DNA of 64,000 nt, taken from contig NZ_VXKN01000001.1 of NCBI RefSeq assembly GCF_008693185.1, positions 62,001 through 126,000 on the forward strand, read 5' to 3'. Position numbers and translations under genes: made by a program. The notes beneath the pieces were generated by a model. That model worked only from the letters and a program-made list of their open reading frames with translations. It was not told where the DNA came from and searched no databases. Each line of letters starts with the position of its first letter. The first letter of the stretch is position 1. This document shows positions 15,940-24,632 of the stretch, piece after piece. Source of the DNA: Acinetobacter qingfengensis. GTDB lineage: Bacteria > Pseudomonadota > Gammaproteobacteria > Pseudomonadales > Moraxellaceae.

Positions 15940-16431
15940 TTAGTATGCGTAAGATGCTATCCCTGTAGCAATCAGTTGATTTTGATCATTATGTAAATGC
16001 ATGCGCATTAAACAACTTTTATTACCCAGACGTAAAGCTTCTGCCTGGGCAATAAAATATTGCCCACGGCCCGGAGCAATATAATCAATACGAATATCCA
16101 GTGTTGCTAAACGAGTGACTTTTTCAATTGCCACTTCAAATTGATCAGGATTGGCCAATTCATAAATTTTAGCCATTGCTACAATTCCGCCAATACTATC
16201 CAGAATGCTTGCTGTGACGCCGCCATGCAGAATAGAAAAAGCTACATTGCCCATTAAATGGGATTGCATGTTAAAGATAGCTTCAATTTCCTGTTGAGCA
16301 CTGATTCGCATATATAATTGATTATGCGATAAAAAAGGAGATTGATTAAATGCATCGCAGAGCTTCTGTAATAAGATATTCTTCTGTCCAAAATCAGATG
16401 GCATTACATTATCTGTCCATTGTTTTTGCAT
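15940..16431 (-). CDS. YigI-like hotdog-fold acyl-CoA thioesterase
   Basis: The 163-residue protein has the hotdog core SHLMGNVAFSILHGGVTASI, then LDSIGGIVAMA. A later strand pair reads LATLDIRIDYIAPGRGQYFI and ALRLGNKSCLMRMHL. HGG followed by D in the helix resembles PaaI/YigI-type thioesterases, which cleave acyl-CoA thioesters in the cytoplasm. The substrate cannot be set from sequence. It is a single minus-strand gene, divergent from thiO. Confidence 0.8.
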   Translation of the reverse strand: MQKQWTDNVMPSDFGQKNILLQKLCDAFNQSPFLSHNQLYMRISAQQEIEAIFNMQSHLMGNVAFSILHGGVTASILDSIGGIVAMAKIYELANPDQFEVAIEKVTRLATLDIRIDYIAPGRGQYFIAQAEALRLGNKSCLMRMHLHNDQNQLIATGIASYAY

Positions 16432-16645
16432 TTCTTCTTCCTACTTTTCATGCTTAACTTCGCTTGCCTGATCATGCTAAAGGCGTAGAATAGCTTAGCA
16501 CTGAATTAGATTATCCGGGAATGTGGTGACGCATCGGTTCAATAATCTATTGATCAGGAAAGTTATGGTTTTTATTGGGGATATAAATTTGGACTAAACC
16601 TGATGTGGTATAGGTTCGGATTTCATCAAATCATCAGGACAAAGT

Positions 16646-17755
16646 ATGTCTTCTTCATCCGAAAAGATAATTATTATTGGTGCGGGCGTTGTAGGTCTAA
16701 GCACTGCTGTAGAATTGCTGCAACATGGTTATATGGTTGAAATCTTTGATCAACAACAAGCGGCAAAAGCTGCATCATGGGCAGGTGGTGGTATTTTATC
16801 ACCAATGTATCCATGGAAATATCATTCAGCAATTAATCAGTTGGCTAAATTTGGCAAGCAAAGTTATTTGGCACTCAATGAAAAATTACAGCCAATAACC
16901 GGAATTGATTTTGAAATTGAACAAGGTGGTATGCTGATTTTTGATCATGATCAGTTTGATCTTGGACTTAATTATGCACAACATTTTCATGAACCTGAGC
17001 AGCAAGCATATTTAGTTCATCGCCATGAAATTCAAAAAATTAATTCTCAAGTGAATACTGAAATTGATGCGGCAGTTTATTTTCCCCAGTTATCCAACAT
17101 TCGAAATCCACGATTAACTCAGTCTTTGCTAACATATGTACTGCAACATCCTCATGCAAGATTACATACCCATACACCCATTCAAAAAATTAGTATTGCG
17201 GCAGCTAGAGTTAATGCCATCTATGATACTTCAGGCAATCGTTATCGGGCGGACCAATATGTTATTGCAACGGGCGCATGGACTGCACAATTAATGGCAC
17301 AATTTAATGTGCATCTGGATATTCAACCTGTACATGGGCAAATGGTATTGTATAAAACACCGCCAAAATGGCTTCCAACCATGTGTATGAACAATACTAT
17401 GTATTTGATTCCACGCAGAGACGGGCACATTGTTTGCGGCTCTAGTACTAATCATTTTGGCTTTCATCAGGAATTGCATGAGGAAATTAGCCAGAATATT
17501 ATTCAGTCAGCTTTATCTCTAGTGCCGGAACTATCAAAATTTCCAGTTGTAAAACAATGGGCTGGATTGCGTCCTGGGTCACCAACAGGTGTACCAAAAA
17601 TCTGTAAGATCCCTCAATGTGAGAATGCATGGTGTAATGCAGGACATTACCGAAATGGCTTGGTTATGGCACCTGCTTCAGCGCGATTATTACGTGAACA
17701 GATGCAAGGCTTGGCAACATGGGTTGATGCCAGCCCCTATCAGTGGGCCGGTTAA
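16646..17755 (+). CDS. thiO: glycine oxidase ThiO-like FAD enzyme
   Basis: The 369-residue protein starts with an FAD-binding Rossmann motif (IIIGAGVVGLSTAVELL). It has AASWAGGGILSPMYPW, typical of ThiO, a substrate domain, and the C-terminal FAD loop WAGLRPGSPTGVPKI, then HYRNGLVMAPASARLL. ThiO oxidises glycine to iminoglycine, which feeds the thiazole ring of thiamine. The matching thiG lies about 10 kb away at 27747-28532, so the two are not in one operon. A general D-amino-acid oxidase is the main alternative. Confidence 0.87.
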   Translation: MSSSSEKIIIIGAGVVGLSTAVELLQHGYMVEIFDQQQAAKAASWAGGGILSPMYPWKYHSAINQLAKFGKQSYLALNEKLQPITGIDFEIEQGGMLIFDHDQFDLGLNYAQHFHEPEQQAYLVHRHEIQKINSQVNTEIDAAVYFPQLSNIRNPRLTQSLLTYVLQHPHARLHTHTPIQKISIAAARVNAIYDTSGNRYRADQYVIATGAWTAQLMAQFNVHLDIQPVHGQMVLYKTPPKWLPTMCMNNTMYLIPRRDGHIVCGSSTNHFGFHQELHEEISQNIIQSALSLVPELSKFPVVKQWAGLRPGSPTGVPKICKIPQCENAWCNAGHYRNGLVMAPASARLLREQMQGLATWVDASPYQWAG

Positions 17756-17757
17756 AC

Positions 17758-18207
17758 TTAGCGTTGTTGTTCAAGCATCCGTGCTGCTGGCTTTCCTAAA
17801 AACCAGTAGCCTAATCCTACTAATAATGCATTAACACAAAGAAATAGGCCGATCAGGAAAATCACAAAAGTCTGATTATGTAATGCCAGCCATAAACTAC
17901 TAAAATCTGGTGTAAGTGTTTTTTGTGTCAGCATTAAGCCTATATATCCGGCAACAATACTATAACACCAGAAGATAGTAGCGCAGCCTGTACTCAACTG
18001 CATCCGCTGTTTCTTGTCTGGGAGCCTGTGATAATGCTTTAGAAAGCGATTTGTCATTAAATAAAAGGCAATCACATAGGGCATTAAAATTAACATGCTA
18101 AAAAATTGCGGCAAGAAAGCCCCAATGATGCCTAAAAGTACAGTAAGAACAATCAGCCAGAGTAGAAAATAGCAATAACTCGAAAAAAGGTTAGACATTT
18201 TTTTCAT
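17758..18207 (-). CDS. four-helix inner-membrane protein of unknown function
   Basis: The 149-residue protein has about four hydrophobic segments: YCYFLLWLIVLTVLLGIIGA, MLILMPYVIAFYLM, IFWCYSIVAGYIGLML and FVIFLIGLFLCVNALLVGLG. A basic loop (KHYHRLPDKKQRMQL) lies between helices 2 and 3. The pattern resembles a small membrane family seen in Acinetobacter (ABZJ_00895-type), from memory only. It is convergent with thiO, two bases apart. No function is suggested by neighbours. Confidence 0.75.
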   Translation of the reverse strand: MKKMSNLFSSYCYFLLWLIVLTVLLGIIGAFLPQFFSMLILMPYVIAFYLMTNRFLKHYHRLPDKKQRMQLSTGCATIFWCYSIVAGYIGLMLTQKTLTPDFSSLWLALHNQTFVIFLIGLFLCVNALLVGLGYWFLGKPAARMLEQQR

Positions 18208-18430
18208 AAAAGTACGTTTAAAACATCATCATAGCTGAAAAAAGTAAAAAAATTCAAAAATAATGTCAACCAATATTGTCAGTATGACGTTAATAAGGGT
18301 AAGACTTGCAATCATCCATGCAAAAAGTTGATGTGTCGTGTAGGCATCCATGAGCATCAATTCATAAACGAGGTATTAGGCACAATCATAAATCGTTTAT
18401 GTGAGATGATACTTCGGTTGGGTCTTATTA

Positions 18431-18466
18431 TCGCTTCATGTAATAATGGCATCTTACATGAAGCGA
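18431..18466. repeat. 13-bp perfect inverted repeat
   Basis: TCGCTTCATGTAA and TTACATGAAGCGA pair perfectly with a 10-base loop. It lacks a T run and so is not a simple terminator. It may be part of a structured RNA or a protein-binding site. Confidence 0.65.
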
Positions 18467-18479
18467 AGAATTTATATAT

Positions 18480-18516
18480 GGTCAGTTCAAGCCTCGCATC
18501 TTAACTGGCCTTTTTC
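18480..18516 (+). terminator. plus-strand terminator-like hairpin before folP
   Basis: GGTCAGTT (18480-18487) pairs with AACTGGCC (18503-18510) with one G-U pair, then TTTTTC follows. No plus-strand gene precedes it for 700 bases, so it either ends a small RNA or attenuates folP. Confidence 0.55.
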
Positions 18517-18619
18517 TTTGCCTGTTTTTGCTGAGTTTTTACAAGCATTCGTATTTTAAAGATAAAATTTCGGTAAAATGACTGTGATATTAAAATATTT
18601 TCAACAGGAAATTTCAACC

Positions 18620-19474
18620 GTGCAACTGATGTCTTTACCCAAAAAAATATTACAGTGTGGTCAATTACAACTAGATTTATCTCAACCACAAATTATGGGA
18701 ATTTTAAATGTTACGCCTGATTCTTTTAGTGATGGTGGATTATATTATTCGCAGGATCAGGCGGTTGCTCATGCTCGTCAGATGATTAAGGATGGCGCTA
18801 CAATCATTGATATTGGTGGTGAATCAACGCGTCCAAATGCAACCACTGTTTCTGTTGATGATGAATTAAAACGAGTGATTCCCGTTGTAGAAAAATTGGC
18901 TCAGGAGCAGGTGGTTATCTCTATTGATACCAGTCAGCCGGAAGTTATTCGTGCAGCGGTGGCTGCGGGGGCACACCTCTGGAATGATGTTCGTGCACTT
19001 ACTCGTCCCAATGCTCTGGAGACTGCAGCAAAACTAGATGTTCCAGTAATTTTAATGCATATACGTGGTGAACCATCAACCATGAATCAATTGGCAAAGT
19101 ATGAGCATGTGACATTTGAAGTGATGCAGGAATTACAGCAACGTATTGATCAGGCATTACAGGCAGGTGTTCGGGCTGAGAATATTATTCTGGATCCAGG
19201 TTTTGGATTTGCAAAAAATACTGCACAAAACTTGAAGTTACTTCAGGAATTCTGGCAATTACATGCATTGGGTTACCCCATATTATCCGCACTCTCCAGA
19301 AAACGTTTTATTGGTGCAGTACTTGAGCAGCCTGAAGCTGGCGAACGGATGATCGGCAGTGTTGCTGCACATTTAATATCAATTCAACAAGGTGCATGTA
19401 TGGTACGTGTACATGATGTCAAAGCCACTGCGCAAGCTATTAAAATATGGCAAGCCATGCAACATGCGGAATGA
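18620..19474 (+). CDS. folP: dihydropteroate synthase
   Basis: From the GTG at 18620 the protein is 284 residues, the usual length, with AGGAA nine bases upstream. An in-frame ATG at 18578 would add 14 residues but has no good ribosome-binding site. Signature motifs are IMGILNVTPDSFSDGG (pterin site), IDIGGESTRPNA, LDPGFGFAKN and LSRKRFIG, then GSVAAHL. The enzyme joins p-aminobenzoate to the pterin diphosphate in folate synthesis and is the sulfonamide target. It stands 11 bases before the NIF3-like gene. No ftsH, which often precedes folP, is in view. Confidence 0.96.
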   Translation: MQLMSLPKKILQCGQLQLDLSQPQIMGILNVTPDSFSDGGLYYSQDQAVAHARQMIKDGATIIDIGGESTRPNATTVSVDDELKRVIPVVEKLAQEQVVISIDTSQPEVIRAAVAAGAHLWNDVRALTRPNALETAAKLDVPVILMHIRGEPSTMNQLAKYEHVTFEVMQELQQRIDQALQAGVRAENIILDPGFGFAKNTAQNLKLLQEFWQLHALGYPILSALSRKRFIGAVLEQPEAGERMIGSVAAHLISIQQGACMVRVHDVKATAQAIKIWQAMQHAE

Positions 19475-19485
19475 GGGGAGTCTAG

Positions 19486-19797
19486 ATGTTAAAGCTCATT
19501 TATTTTGTACCCGACACTCATCTTGAAAGTACCAAACATGCAATATTTTCCGCTGGTGCTGGTGGGATGGGTGATTATCAATGTTGTGCGTGGCAAGTAA
19601 AAGGGACTGGACAATTTCGACCTATGGAAAATGCACAACCCTTTATCGGAAAATCACAGGTATTACAATATGTTGAAGAATGGCGAGTCGAAACTATTGT
19701 TCCAGAGCAATTGGCAAAATCAGTCAAACAGGCGCTTCTAGATAGTCATCCTTATGAAGAACCTGCTTTTGAATTTGTGCAGTTGATTGAGATCTAG
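19486..19797 (+). CDS. NIF3-like (YqfO-type) small protein
   Basis: The 103-residue protein reads MLKLIYFVPDTHLESTKHAI, GAGGMGDYQCCAWQVKGTGQ and the tail SHPYEEPAFEFVQL. This is the CutA-like insert domain found inside NIF3/YqfO proteins and as a stand-alone family. The function is unknown. It follows folP by 11 bases and is probably cotranscribed. Its stop overlaps the end of the convergent enoyl-CoA hydratase gene by 4 bases. Confidence 0.85.
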   Translation: MLKLIYFVPDTHLESTKHAIFSAGAGGMGDYQCCAWQVKGTGQFRPMENAQPFIGKSQVLQYVEEWRVETIVPEQLAKSVKQALLDSHPYEEPAFEFVQLIEI

Positions 19798-20591
19798 GAA
19801 AACTGTGAAAAATCTGCTTTTCTTTTTTCCTTGAAAGCTGACAAAGCTTCGCGCATTTCTGGAGATTTAACCCGCTGCATAAAAATTTTTGCTTCATGAT
19901 CAATCCAGTCAACAATTTCATTAAGATTGGCTTTCATTAATGCCTTGCTTTGCTTTAGTGAGGCCAAGGGTAATTGTGCCAGTGTTTTTGCTGTGTGTTG
20001 TGCTTGTTGATAAGGATCATCACAAATTTGTGTAATTAATCTGGCTTGATAGGCAGTGTGAACATCAAATTTTCTGGCAGTCATCAGTAAATCGGCTGCA
20101 AGTAAATACCCAGCTTGTTGTTGTAGTAATTTGCTTGAGCAACCTTCAGGAGATAATCCCAAACTTACAAAAGGAATTTGAAACAAACAACTTTCATCTG
20201 CATAGACAAAATCTGCATGTAATAAAATCGTGACACCAATACCAATTGCAACACCTTTAACAGCAATAATCAGTGGTTTGGAAAATTTTGCTGTGGATTT
20301 GAGTAATAGAAAAGGCGGACTATCCTGTGCAGCTTGGGTGCTGTGGTGTAAATTTTTTGCAAAATCCTGCATATCATTTCCCGCAGTAAAATCTTGTTGT
20401 GCCCCTCTTAGAATGACGCTACGTACTATTGGGCTAGCATCTGCTTGATACAATGCTTGTTCAAGTGCAAGATAAAGTTCGCTATAAATGGCATTTTTCG
20501 CTTCCGGTCGGTCAATATAGAGTGTGAGTACACCATGACTTAATTCAGCTTTTAAATGTTGAATATTTTGATTTAGACAATCCAGTGACAT
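19794..20591 (-). CDS. enoyl-CoA hydratase/isomerase family protein
   Basis: The 265-residue protein has the crotonase fold. It shows LYIDRPEAKNAIYSELYLAL, an oxyanion-hole region VILRGAQQDFTAGNDMQDFA and VKGVAIGIGVTILLHADFVY, then FQIPFVSLGLSPEGCSSKLL. It probably hydrates or isomerises an enoyl-CoA in fatty acid breakdown. The usual active-site Glu pair is not obvious beyond SPEG, so the substrate is open. It is divergent from nadM. Confidence 0.87.
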   Translation of the reverse strand: MSLDCLNQNIQHLKAELSHGVLTLYIDRPEAKNAIYSELYLALEQALYQADASPIVRSVILRGAQQDFTAGNDMQDFAKNLHHSTQAAQDSPPFLLLKSTAKFSKPLIIAVKGVAIGIGVTILLHADFVYADESCLFQIPFVSLGLSPEGCSSKLLQQQAGYLLAADLLMTARKFDVHTAYQARLITQICDDPYQQAQHTAKTLAQLPLASLKQSKALMKANLNEIVDWIDHEAKIFMQRVKSPEMREALSAFKEKRKADFSQFS

Positions 20592-20671
20592 TACAATATC
20601 CTTGTGGTGTTTATTTCTTTTGTTTTAACAAAGTCACAGGAAACTGTACAGTTCACGTTTTGAGTCATTTT

Positions 20672-21247
20672 ATGCTTGCTGAAAAAAAACAATTTGATGA
20701 TCTGGTATTTATTGGTCGCTTTCAACCTTTTCATATTGCACATCGGGAAGTGATTGACATTGCTTTATCCATCAGTCAATCAGTCGTGCTGGTTTTGGGT
20801 TCGGCTCAGGATGAACGCACCATTAAAAATCCCTTTACTGTGGCAGAACGGCAGCGCATGATTTTATCCGGATTTTCTAAGCAAGATGCCAAACGTCTAA
20901 AATTTGTGCCTATTATTGATTTATATAATGATGAAAAATGGGTTAACGCTGTGACTAATGGCGTAAACATGGTCGTTGCTAAAACAAATAAAGTAGGTTT
21001 GATTGGTCATTTCAAGGATGATAGTTCTTATTATTTAAAATTATTTCCACAATGGCCTTTGGTAGAATTACCTAATTTAAAAAATGCACTATCCGCAACA
21101 CCTTTACGTGAAAAATACTATCGTGGTGAAATTGATCAACAAAAGTTTACCCCGGAAGTGCAGTTATTCCTACAGGAGTTTCAGCATACCCAGATATATC
21201 AGCAATTACGGCAGCATTTTCAACATCAGGATGAATCCGTCATATAA
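20672..21247 (+). CDS. nadM: nicotinamide-nucleotide adenylyltransferase, NadM-type
   Basis: I choose the ATG at 20672 (191 residues, start MLAEKKQFDDLVFIGRFQPF). The upstream part of the frame overlaps the divergent hydratase gene and has no family match. The nucleotidyltransferase motif is GRFQPFHIAHREVI (HxxH form) and the C-terminal motif is SATPLREKYYRGE. It joins NMN and ATP to make NAD. Some NadM proteins carry a fused Nudix domain; this one does not. TGAG about 7 bases upstream is a modest ribosome-binding site. Confidence 0.88.
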   Translation: MLAEKKQFDDLVFIGRFQPFHIAHREVIDIALSISQSVVLVLGSAQDERTIKNPFTVAERQRMILSGFSKQDAKRLKFVPIIDLYNDEKWVNAVTNGVNMVVAKTNKVGLIGHFKDDSSYYLKLFPQWPLVELPNLKNALSATPLREKYYRGEIDQQKFTPEVQLFLQEFQHTQIYQQLRQHFQHQDESVI

Positions 21248-21356
21248 AGTCATTCGCTTAAATTTTGTATAAGTCAAATAAAATTAAATGATACTGAAAA
21301 TGATTGATTTGACCCTGCAAAATAAAAACGATCAAAAACACAGGATAGAATGAAAA

Positions 21357-21983
21357 ATGAAAAAATATTTGATTTTACTTTTATGCTTTATCGGACAATC
21401 TGGTTGGGCAAAAGTACCAACCGATAATCAGGTTATTCATTGGTTAAGTAATAAAAATGAAATAGTTGCTGATCATGTTTCACCAGATTCAGCACATATT
21501 TTAAATACCCAAACGATTCGGTTGCAATCCGGCGAAACCGCTTATTTGTCTGAGGTTGAATATGACAATGCAGGGCGTAATTTTACCAAGGGTTATATCT
21601 TAACACGGCCAAAATTACACGAGTCCCGTCATCTTAAAGATTATGCGGGACAACTCACTGAGATTAAAGTTTTAAGTCATGCCAGAACAGCAACGCTTGT
21701 ACAACTCGGTGGGGCAGGCTCTGGTCAGGGTACCATCACGCAGGGAATCTCTATTGTTAGCTTTGATGGCTGGCAAGTGAAACAACATTTTGATGCAGTT
21801 ACTCTATACGACGATAGTGGTTATGATGAAAATCACTGTACCAGCCAAAAGGGAAGTGTCAAATTTGAGGAAAAGAATGCTCGAGTTGTTTATAGCTTAA
21901 CGACACAAACTGCAAAAGATTGTAATCGTCCTGAAACTTTTAAAAGTGAAACAGAGGAAACAGCACAACACATTGATTGGTAA
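21357..21983 (+). CDS. secreted protein of unknown function
   Basis: The 208-residue protein has a signal peptide (MKKYLILLLCFIGQSGWA, cleavage near residue 18). The mature part has no membrane helix. It reads VLSHARTATLVQLGGAGSGQ in the middle and has two Cys in the last third (HCTSQKGSV and AKDCNRPE) that may pair in the periplasm. No family is recognised. It stands alone, ended by a hairpin near 22002-22042. Confidence 0.75.
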   Translation: MKKYLILLLCFIGQSGWAKVPTDNQVIHWLSNKNEIVADHVSPDSAHILNTQTIRLQSGETAYLSEVEYDNAGRNFTKGYILTRPKLHESRHLKDYAGQLTEIKVLSHARTATLVQLGGAGSGQGTITQGISIVSFDGWQVKQHFDAVTLYDDSGYDENHCTSQKGSVKFEEKNARVVYSLTTQTAKDCNRPETFKSETEETAQHIDW

Positions 21984-22001
21984 TGATTAAAGAATATTGG
22001 T

Positions 22002-22042
22002 AAATACAAGACTGAATTTGATGTTCATTCAGTTTTGTATTT
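22002..22042. terminator. bidirectional terminator between the secreted protein and bcp
   Basis: AAATACAAGACTGAAT and ATTCAGTTTTGTATTT form a long stem with a short loop, followed by ATTTT. It lies between two convergent genes. Confidence 0.75.
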
Positions 22043-22061
22043 ATTTTGGCATACTTGGTAT

Positions 22062-22526
22062 TCAAGCATGTTGTAGTTGTTGAATTTCCTTTAAAATTAA
22101 TTCAGCATGGCCGGCTGCTTTAACTTTTCTAAAAGTTTTAAGCAACTTCCCTTGATGAAAAATAAAAGTCGAGCGTTCGATTCCCATTACTTTTTTGCCA
22201 TACATATTTTTTTCTTTAATCACAGCAAAATGTTGACATAACTGTTCATTTGGATCACTGATTAAAGTAAAGTTTAGATTTTGTTTTTCGATAAAACGTT
22301 CGTGACTTTTAAGTGAATCACGAGATACACCAACAATTTGAGTCTTCAGTTGTGTGAATTGTGCTTGATATTGGCTAAACTCATTGGCTTGTGTCGTGCA
22401 GCCCGGTGTAGAATCTTTGGGATAGAAATATAAAACTAACCATTCATGATTTAATTTCGCAAGATTAATTTGCCCCTGACTGCTTTCAAGCAACAAATCA
22501 GGAAGATTAATATTTTCGTCTGACAT
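22062..22526 (-). CDS. bcp: Bcp-type thiol peroxidase (peroxiredoxin)
   Basis: I choose the ATG at 22526 (154 residues), which has AAGGAT upstream. The extra N-terminal 12 residues of the longer frame lack support. The active site reads YFYPKDSTPGCTTQANEF, where the Cys after PG is the peroxidatic residue. E. coli Bcp has a second Cys five residues later; here that position is Asn. Another Cys lies in EQLCQHFAVI. The protein reduces peroxides in the cytoplasm. It is likely a 1-Cys or atypical form. Confidence 0.93.
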   Translation of the reverse strand: MSDENINLPDLLLESSQGQINLAKLNHEWLVLYFYPKDSTPGCTTQANEFSQYQAQFTQLKTQIVGVSRDSLKSHERFIEKQNLNFTLISDPNEQLCQHFAVIKEKNMYGKKVMGIERSTFIFHQGKLLKTFRKVKAAGHAELILKEIQQLQHA

Positions 22527-22607
22527 AGGATTATCCTTTTTTATTCGATTACATTGCACCATTGATCATAACAGTGTACAAAAATTATTGGTTTAAAAAC
22601 TAGTGTT

Positions 22608-22641
22608 AAAAAAACCTGAAGAGGTGTGCTTCAGGTTTTTT
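22608..22641 (-). terminator. terminator after the Cys-rich secreted protein
   Basis: A CCTGAAG/CTTCAGG stem with a 7-base loop is flanked by A and T runs. Confidence 0.85.
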
Positions 22642-22659
22642 CTCTGATCGAAATCAATA

Positions 22660-23034
22660 TTATTTTTGAGCAGCAGCTTGAGCAGCACTTTGTAATTTAG
22701 AGATCAATTGTGGCCCTAAACAGGTTTCAAAAGTCTTTTTATTTTGCTGAACAAAAGCCAGTGTGCTTGGATCTTTTTTCTGGTTCTGTAAGCTAATGAT
22801 TTCCCATTTTTGAGATTCTGTTACACGGCCCTCAGCTTCAACCTGACATTTACAGAATTTATCTGCATCTGCGCTTGCAAGCTTACCTTGAGTCGTTGCA
22901 GCTTCTTTACAATTACTGATTAATGTTGATTTAACATTAGTACTTTTGCTTGGATCTTGTGGTGCAGCAAAAAGTACAGAGGAAGATAAGCTGGCAGTGA
23001 TTAAAAGTGCAGTTGATAAAATTTTAGCTTTCAT
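22660..23034 (-). CDS. small secreted protein with conserved-looking Cys
   Basis: The 124-residue protein has a signal peptide (MKAKILSTALLITASLSSSV, then LFAA), leaving a mature region of about 100 residues. Cys residues occur in ISNCKEAA, FCKCQVEA and FETCLGPQ, four in all, so two disulfides are possible in the periplasm. A basic/Gln tail ends LQSAAQAAAQK. I do not recognise the family. It follows queC by 20 bases on the same strand and has its own terminator. Confidence 0.75.
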   Translation of the reverse strand: MKAKILSTALLITASLSSSVLFAAPQDPSKSTNVKSTLISNCKEAATTQGKLASADADKFCKCQVEAEGRVTESQKWEIISLQNQKKDPSTLAFVQQNKKTFETCLGPQLISKLQSAAQAAAQK

Positions 23035-23054
23035 AAATAGTCCTAAAAAATTGT

Positions 23055-23723
23055 TTAGTTGATATAACGTGTTGGATCAGCCACGCCTGCTTCAATAAAC
23101 CCTTGATGACGTAGGCGGCAACTATCACATTTTCCACAGGCATAACCTTGATCATCTGCCTGATAACACGATACAGTTTGAGCATAGTCTAAACCATGTT
23201 CGAGGCCGAGACGTATAATATTCCCTTTGGATAAATGTAACAGAGGTGTTTCAATTTTTACAGGATGTCCTTCCACACCAGCTTTTGTTGCAAGATTCGC
23301 CATTTTTGTAAACGCATCAATATATTCAGGACGACAATCAGGATAACCTGAATAATCAACAGCATTAACACCAATAACAATTGCCTGAGCTTCTTTAACT
23401 TCAGCTAGTGCCAAAGCATAGGATAAGAATATAGTATTTCTGGCAGGAACATAGGTAATCGGAATACCTTCTTGTGCATGATCAGGGACTTCTAGATTAT
23501 GATCCGTTAATGCTGAACCACCAATATTACCTAAATCAATATTGATAATACGATGTTCAAGCGCATATTTTTTTGCCAGATTTTGTGCAGCTTTTAATTC
23601 ACTGGTCGAACGTTGACCGTACATAAAACTGATTGCATAACAATCGTAATGTGCAGAAGCCCAAGCCAAACAGGTACTTGAGTCTAAACCACCAGACAAT
23701 AAAACTACGGCTCTAGGGCGCAT
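23055..23723 (-). CDS. queC: 7-cyano-7-deazaguanine synthase
   Basis: The 222-residue protein has the ATP-pyrophosphatase PP-loop [16 protein letters not shown] near the start, the family motif [17 protein letters not shown] and a zinc site near the C-terminus ([16 protein letters not shown]). QueC converts carboxy-deazaguanine to preQ0 in queuosine synthesis. queE follows upstream on the same strand about 90 bases away, so the two form one pathway cluster. Confidence 0.96.
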   Translation of the reverse strand: MRPRAVVLLSGGLDSSTCLAWASAHYDCYAISFMYGQRSTSELKAAQNLAKKYALEHRIINIDLGNIGGSALTDHNLEVPDHAQEGIPITYVPARNTIFLSYALALAEVKEAQAIVIGVNAVDYSGYPDCRPEYIDAFTKMANLATKAGVEGHPVKIETPLLHLSKGNIIRLGLEHGLDYAQTVSCYQADDQGYACGKCDSCRLRHQGFIEAGVADPTRYIN

Positions 23724-23816
23724 TTAACTATCCTAAACAAAAATAAAAACGCCATTATTCTAGCATAGGACAAGCTTGAGGCTGCGTAATTGTGGTGATT
23801 TTTACCTGTAATAAAT

Positions 23817-24530
23817 CTAGCGTCCTTTTTCGTCTTGCCAGAGAAGTTTATGTAACTGTAATTGAAATTTGACTGGTAAATGGTCTTCTAAAATCCATTG
23901 TGCCAATTGACGTGCGAAAGTTGGAAGCTTTACATCGCCGGTAATCGCAAATGCAGGAGAAAACCAGACTGTAGATACTTTACTTGCTAGTTCATGCTCT
24001 GCTAAAAAAGCTTTTGACCATTCATAATCTTCAAGAGAACCGATCACAAATTTAATCTGGTCATGTGATGTTAGATAAGCATAATTTCTAATCAAATTAC
24101 GGTGTTGCTCTGCACTGGAGGGTGTTTTAACATCCACAATACGACTGACTCGAGTATCTACTCTGGAAATATCAAGTGCACCACTGGTTTCAAGCGATAC
24201 ATGATATCCAGCGTCACATAAGCTTTGAAGCAATACCAGACAATTGGGTTGAGCTAAAGGTTCACCACCAGTAACGCAGACATACTTGGCTTGATAGTTG
24301 GCAATTTCATCATGAATATGCTCTAAACTGGTACGGTAGCCACCTTCAAAGGAATAGGTTGTATCACAATATTGACAGCGCAAAGGGCATCCTGTTAACC
24401 GAACAAAAACTGTTGGGTGACCTGCTTCATTTGCTTCGCCTTGAAGAGAATAAAAAATCTCGGTCAGCCTTAAGCCGGCAGCAGGATCGGTAACAGGAAT
24501 AGATTGAGTACGCATAGAAATGTCGAACAA
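23817..24530 (-). CDS. queE: 7-carboxy-7-deazaguanine synthase (radical SAM)
   Basis: The 237-residue protein carries the QueE radical-SAM motif LTGCPLRCQYCDTTYSF with three Cys for the 4Fe-4S cluster, and FYSLQGEANEAGHPTVFVRL before it. VCVTGGEPLAQP is the SAM-binding GGEP motif. It makes the deazaguanine core of queuosine. It lies upstream of queC, with the pathway split from dapD by a terminator. Confidence 0.95.
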   Translation of the reverse strand: MFDISMRTQSIPVTDPAAGLRLTEIFYSLQGEANEAGHPTVFVRLTGCPLRCQYCDTTYSFEGGYRTSLEHIHDEIANYQAKYVCVTGGEPLAQPNCLVLLQSLCDAGYHVSLETSGALDISRVDTRVSRIVDVKTPSSAEQHRNLIRNYAYLTSHDQIKFVIGSLEDYEWSKAFLAEHELASKVSTVWFSPAFAITGDVKLPTFARQLAQWILEDHLPVKFQLQLHKLLWQDEKGR

Positions 24531-24588
24531 CTGAGATGGGAGTAGAGAAAATGAAGGCAGATATTCTACCTGAAAATTAAAAGAAAAA

Positions 24589-24609
24589 CCCCCTGAAAAT
24601 TTCAGAGGG
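24589..24609 (-). terminator. terminator of dapD
   Basis: CCCTCTGAAA and its partner TTTCAGGGG form a stem on the minus strand followed by TTTTTC. It lies 24 bases after the dapD stop. Confidence 0.8.
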
Positions 24610-24632
24610 CTTATTTTATTCTTTAGATCTGA

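Larger units (their letters stand above)
18208..18619. other. structured intergenic region upstream of folP, possible small RNA
   Basis: No ORF is convincing here. Three nested structures occur in order: CATAAACGA (18363-18371) with TCGTTTATG (18393-18401); a perfect 13-bp repeat at 18431-18466; and a terminator-like hairpin at 18480-18516. This arrangement fits either a small RNA or a folP leader. Confidence 0.5.
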
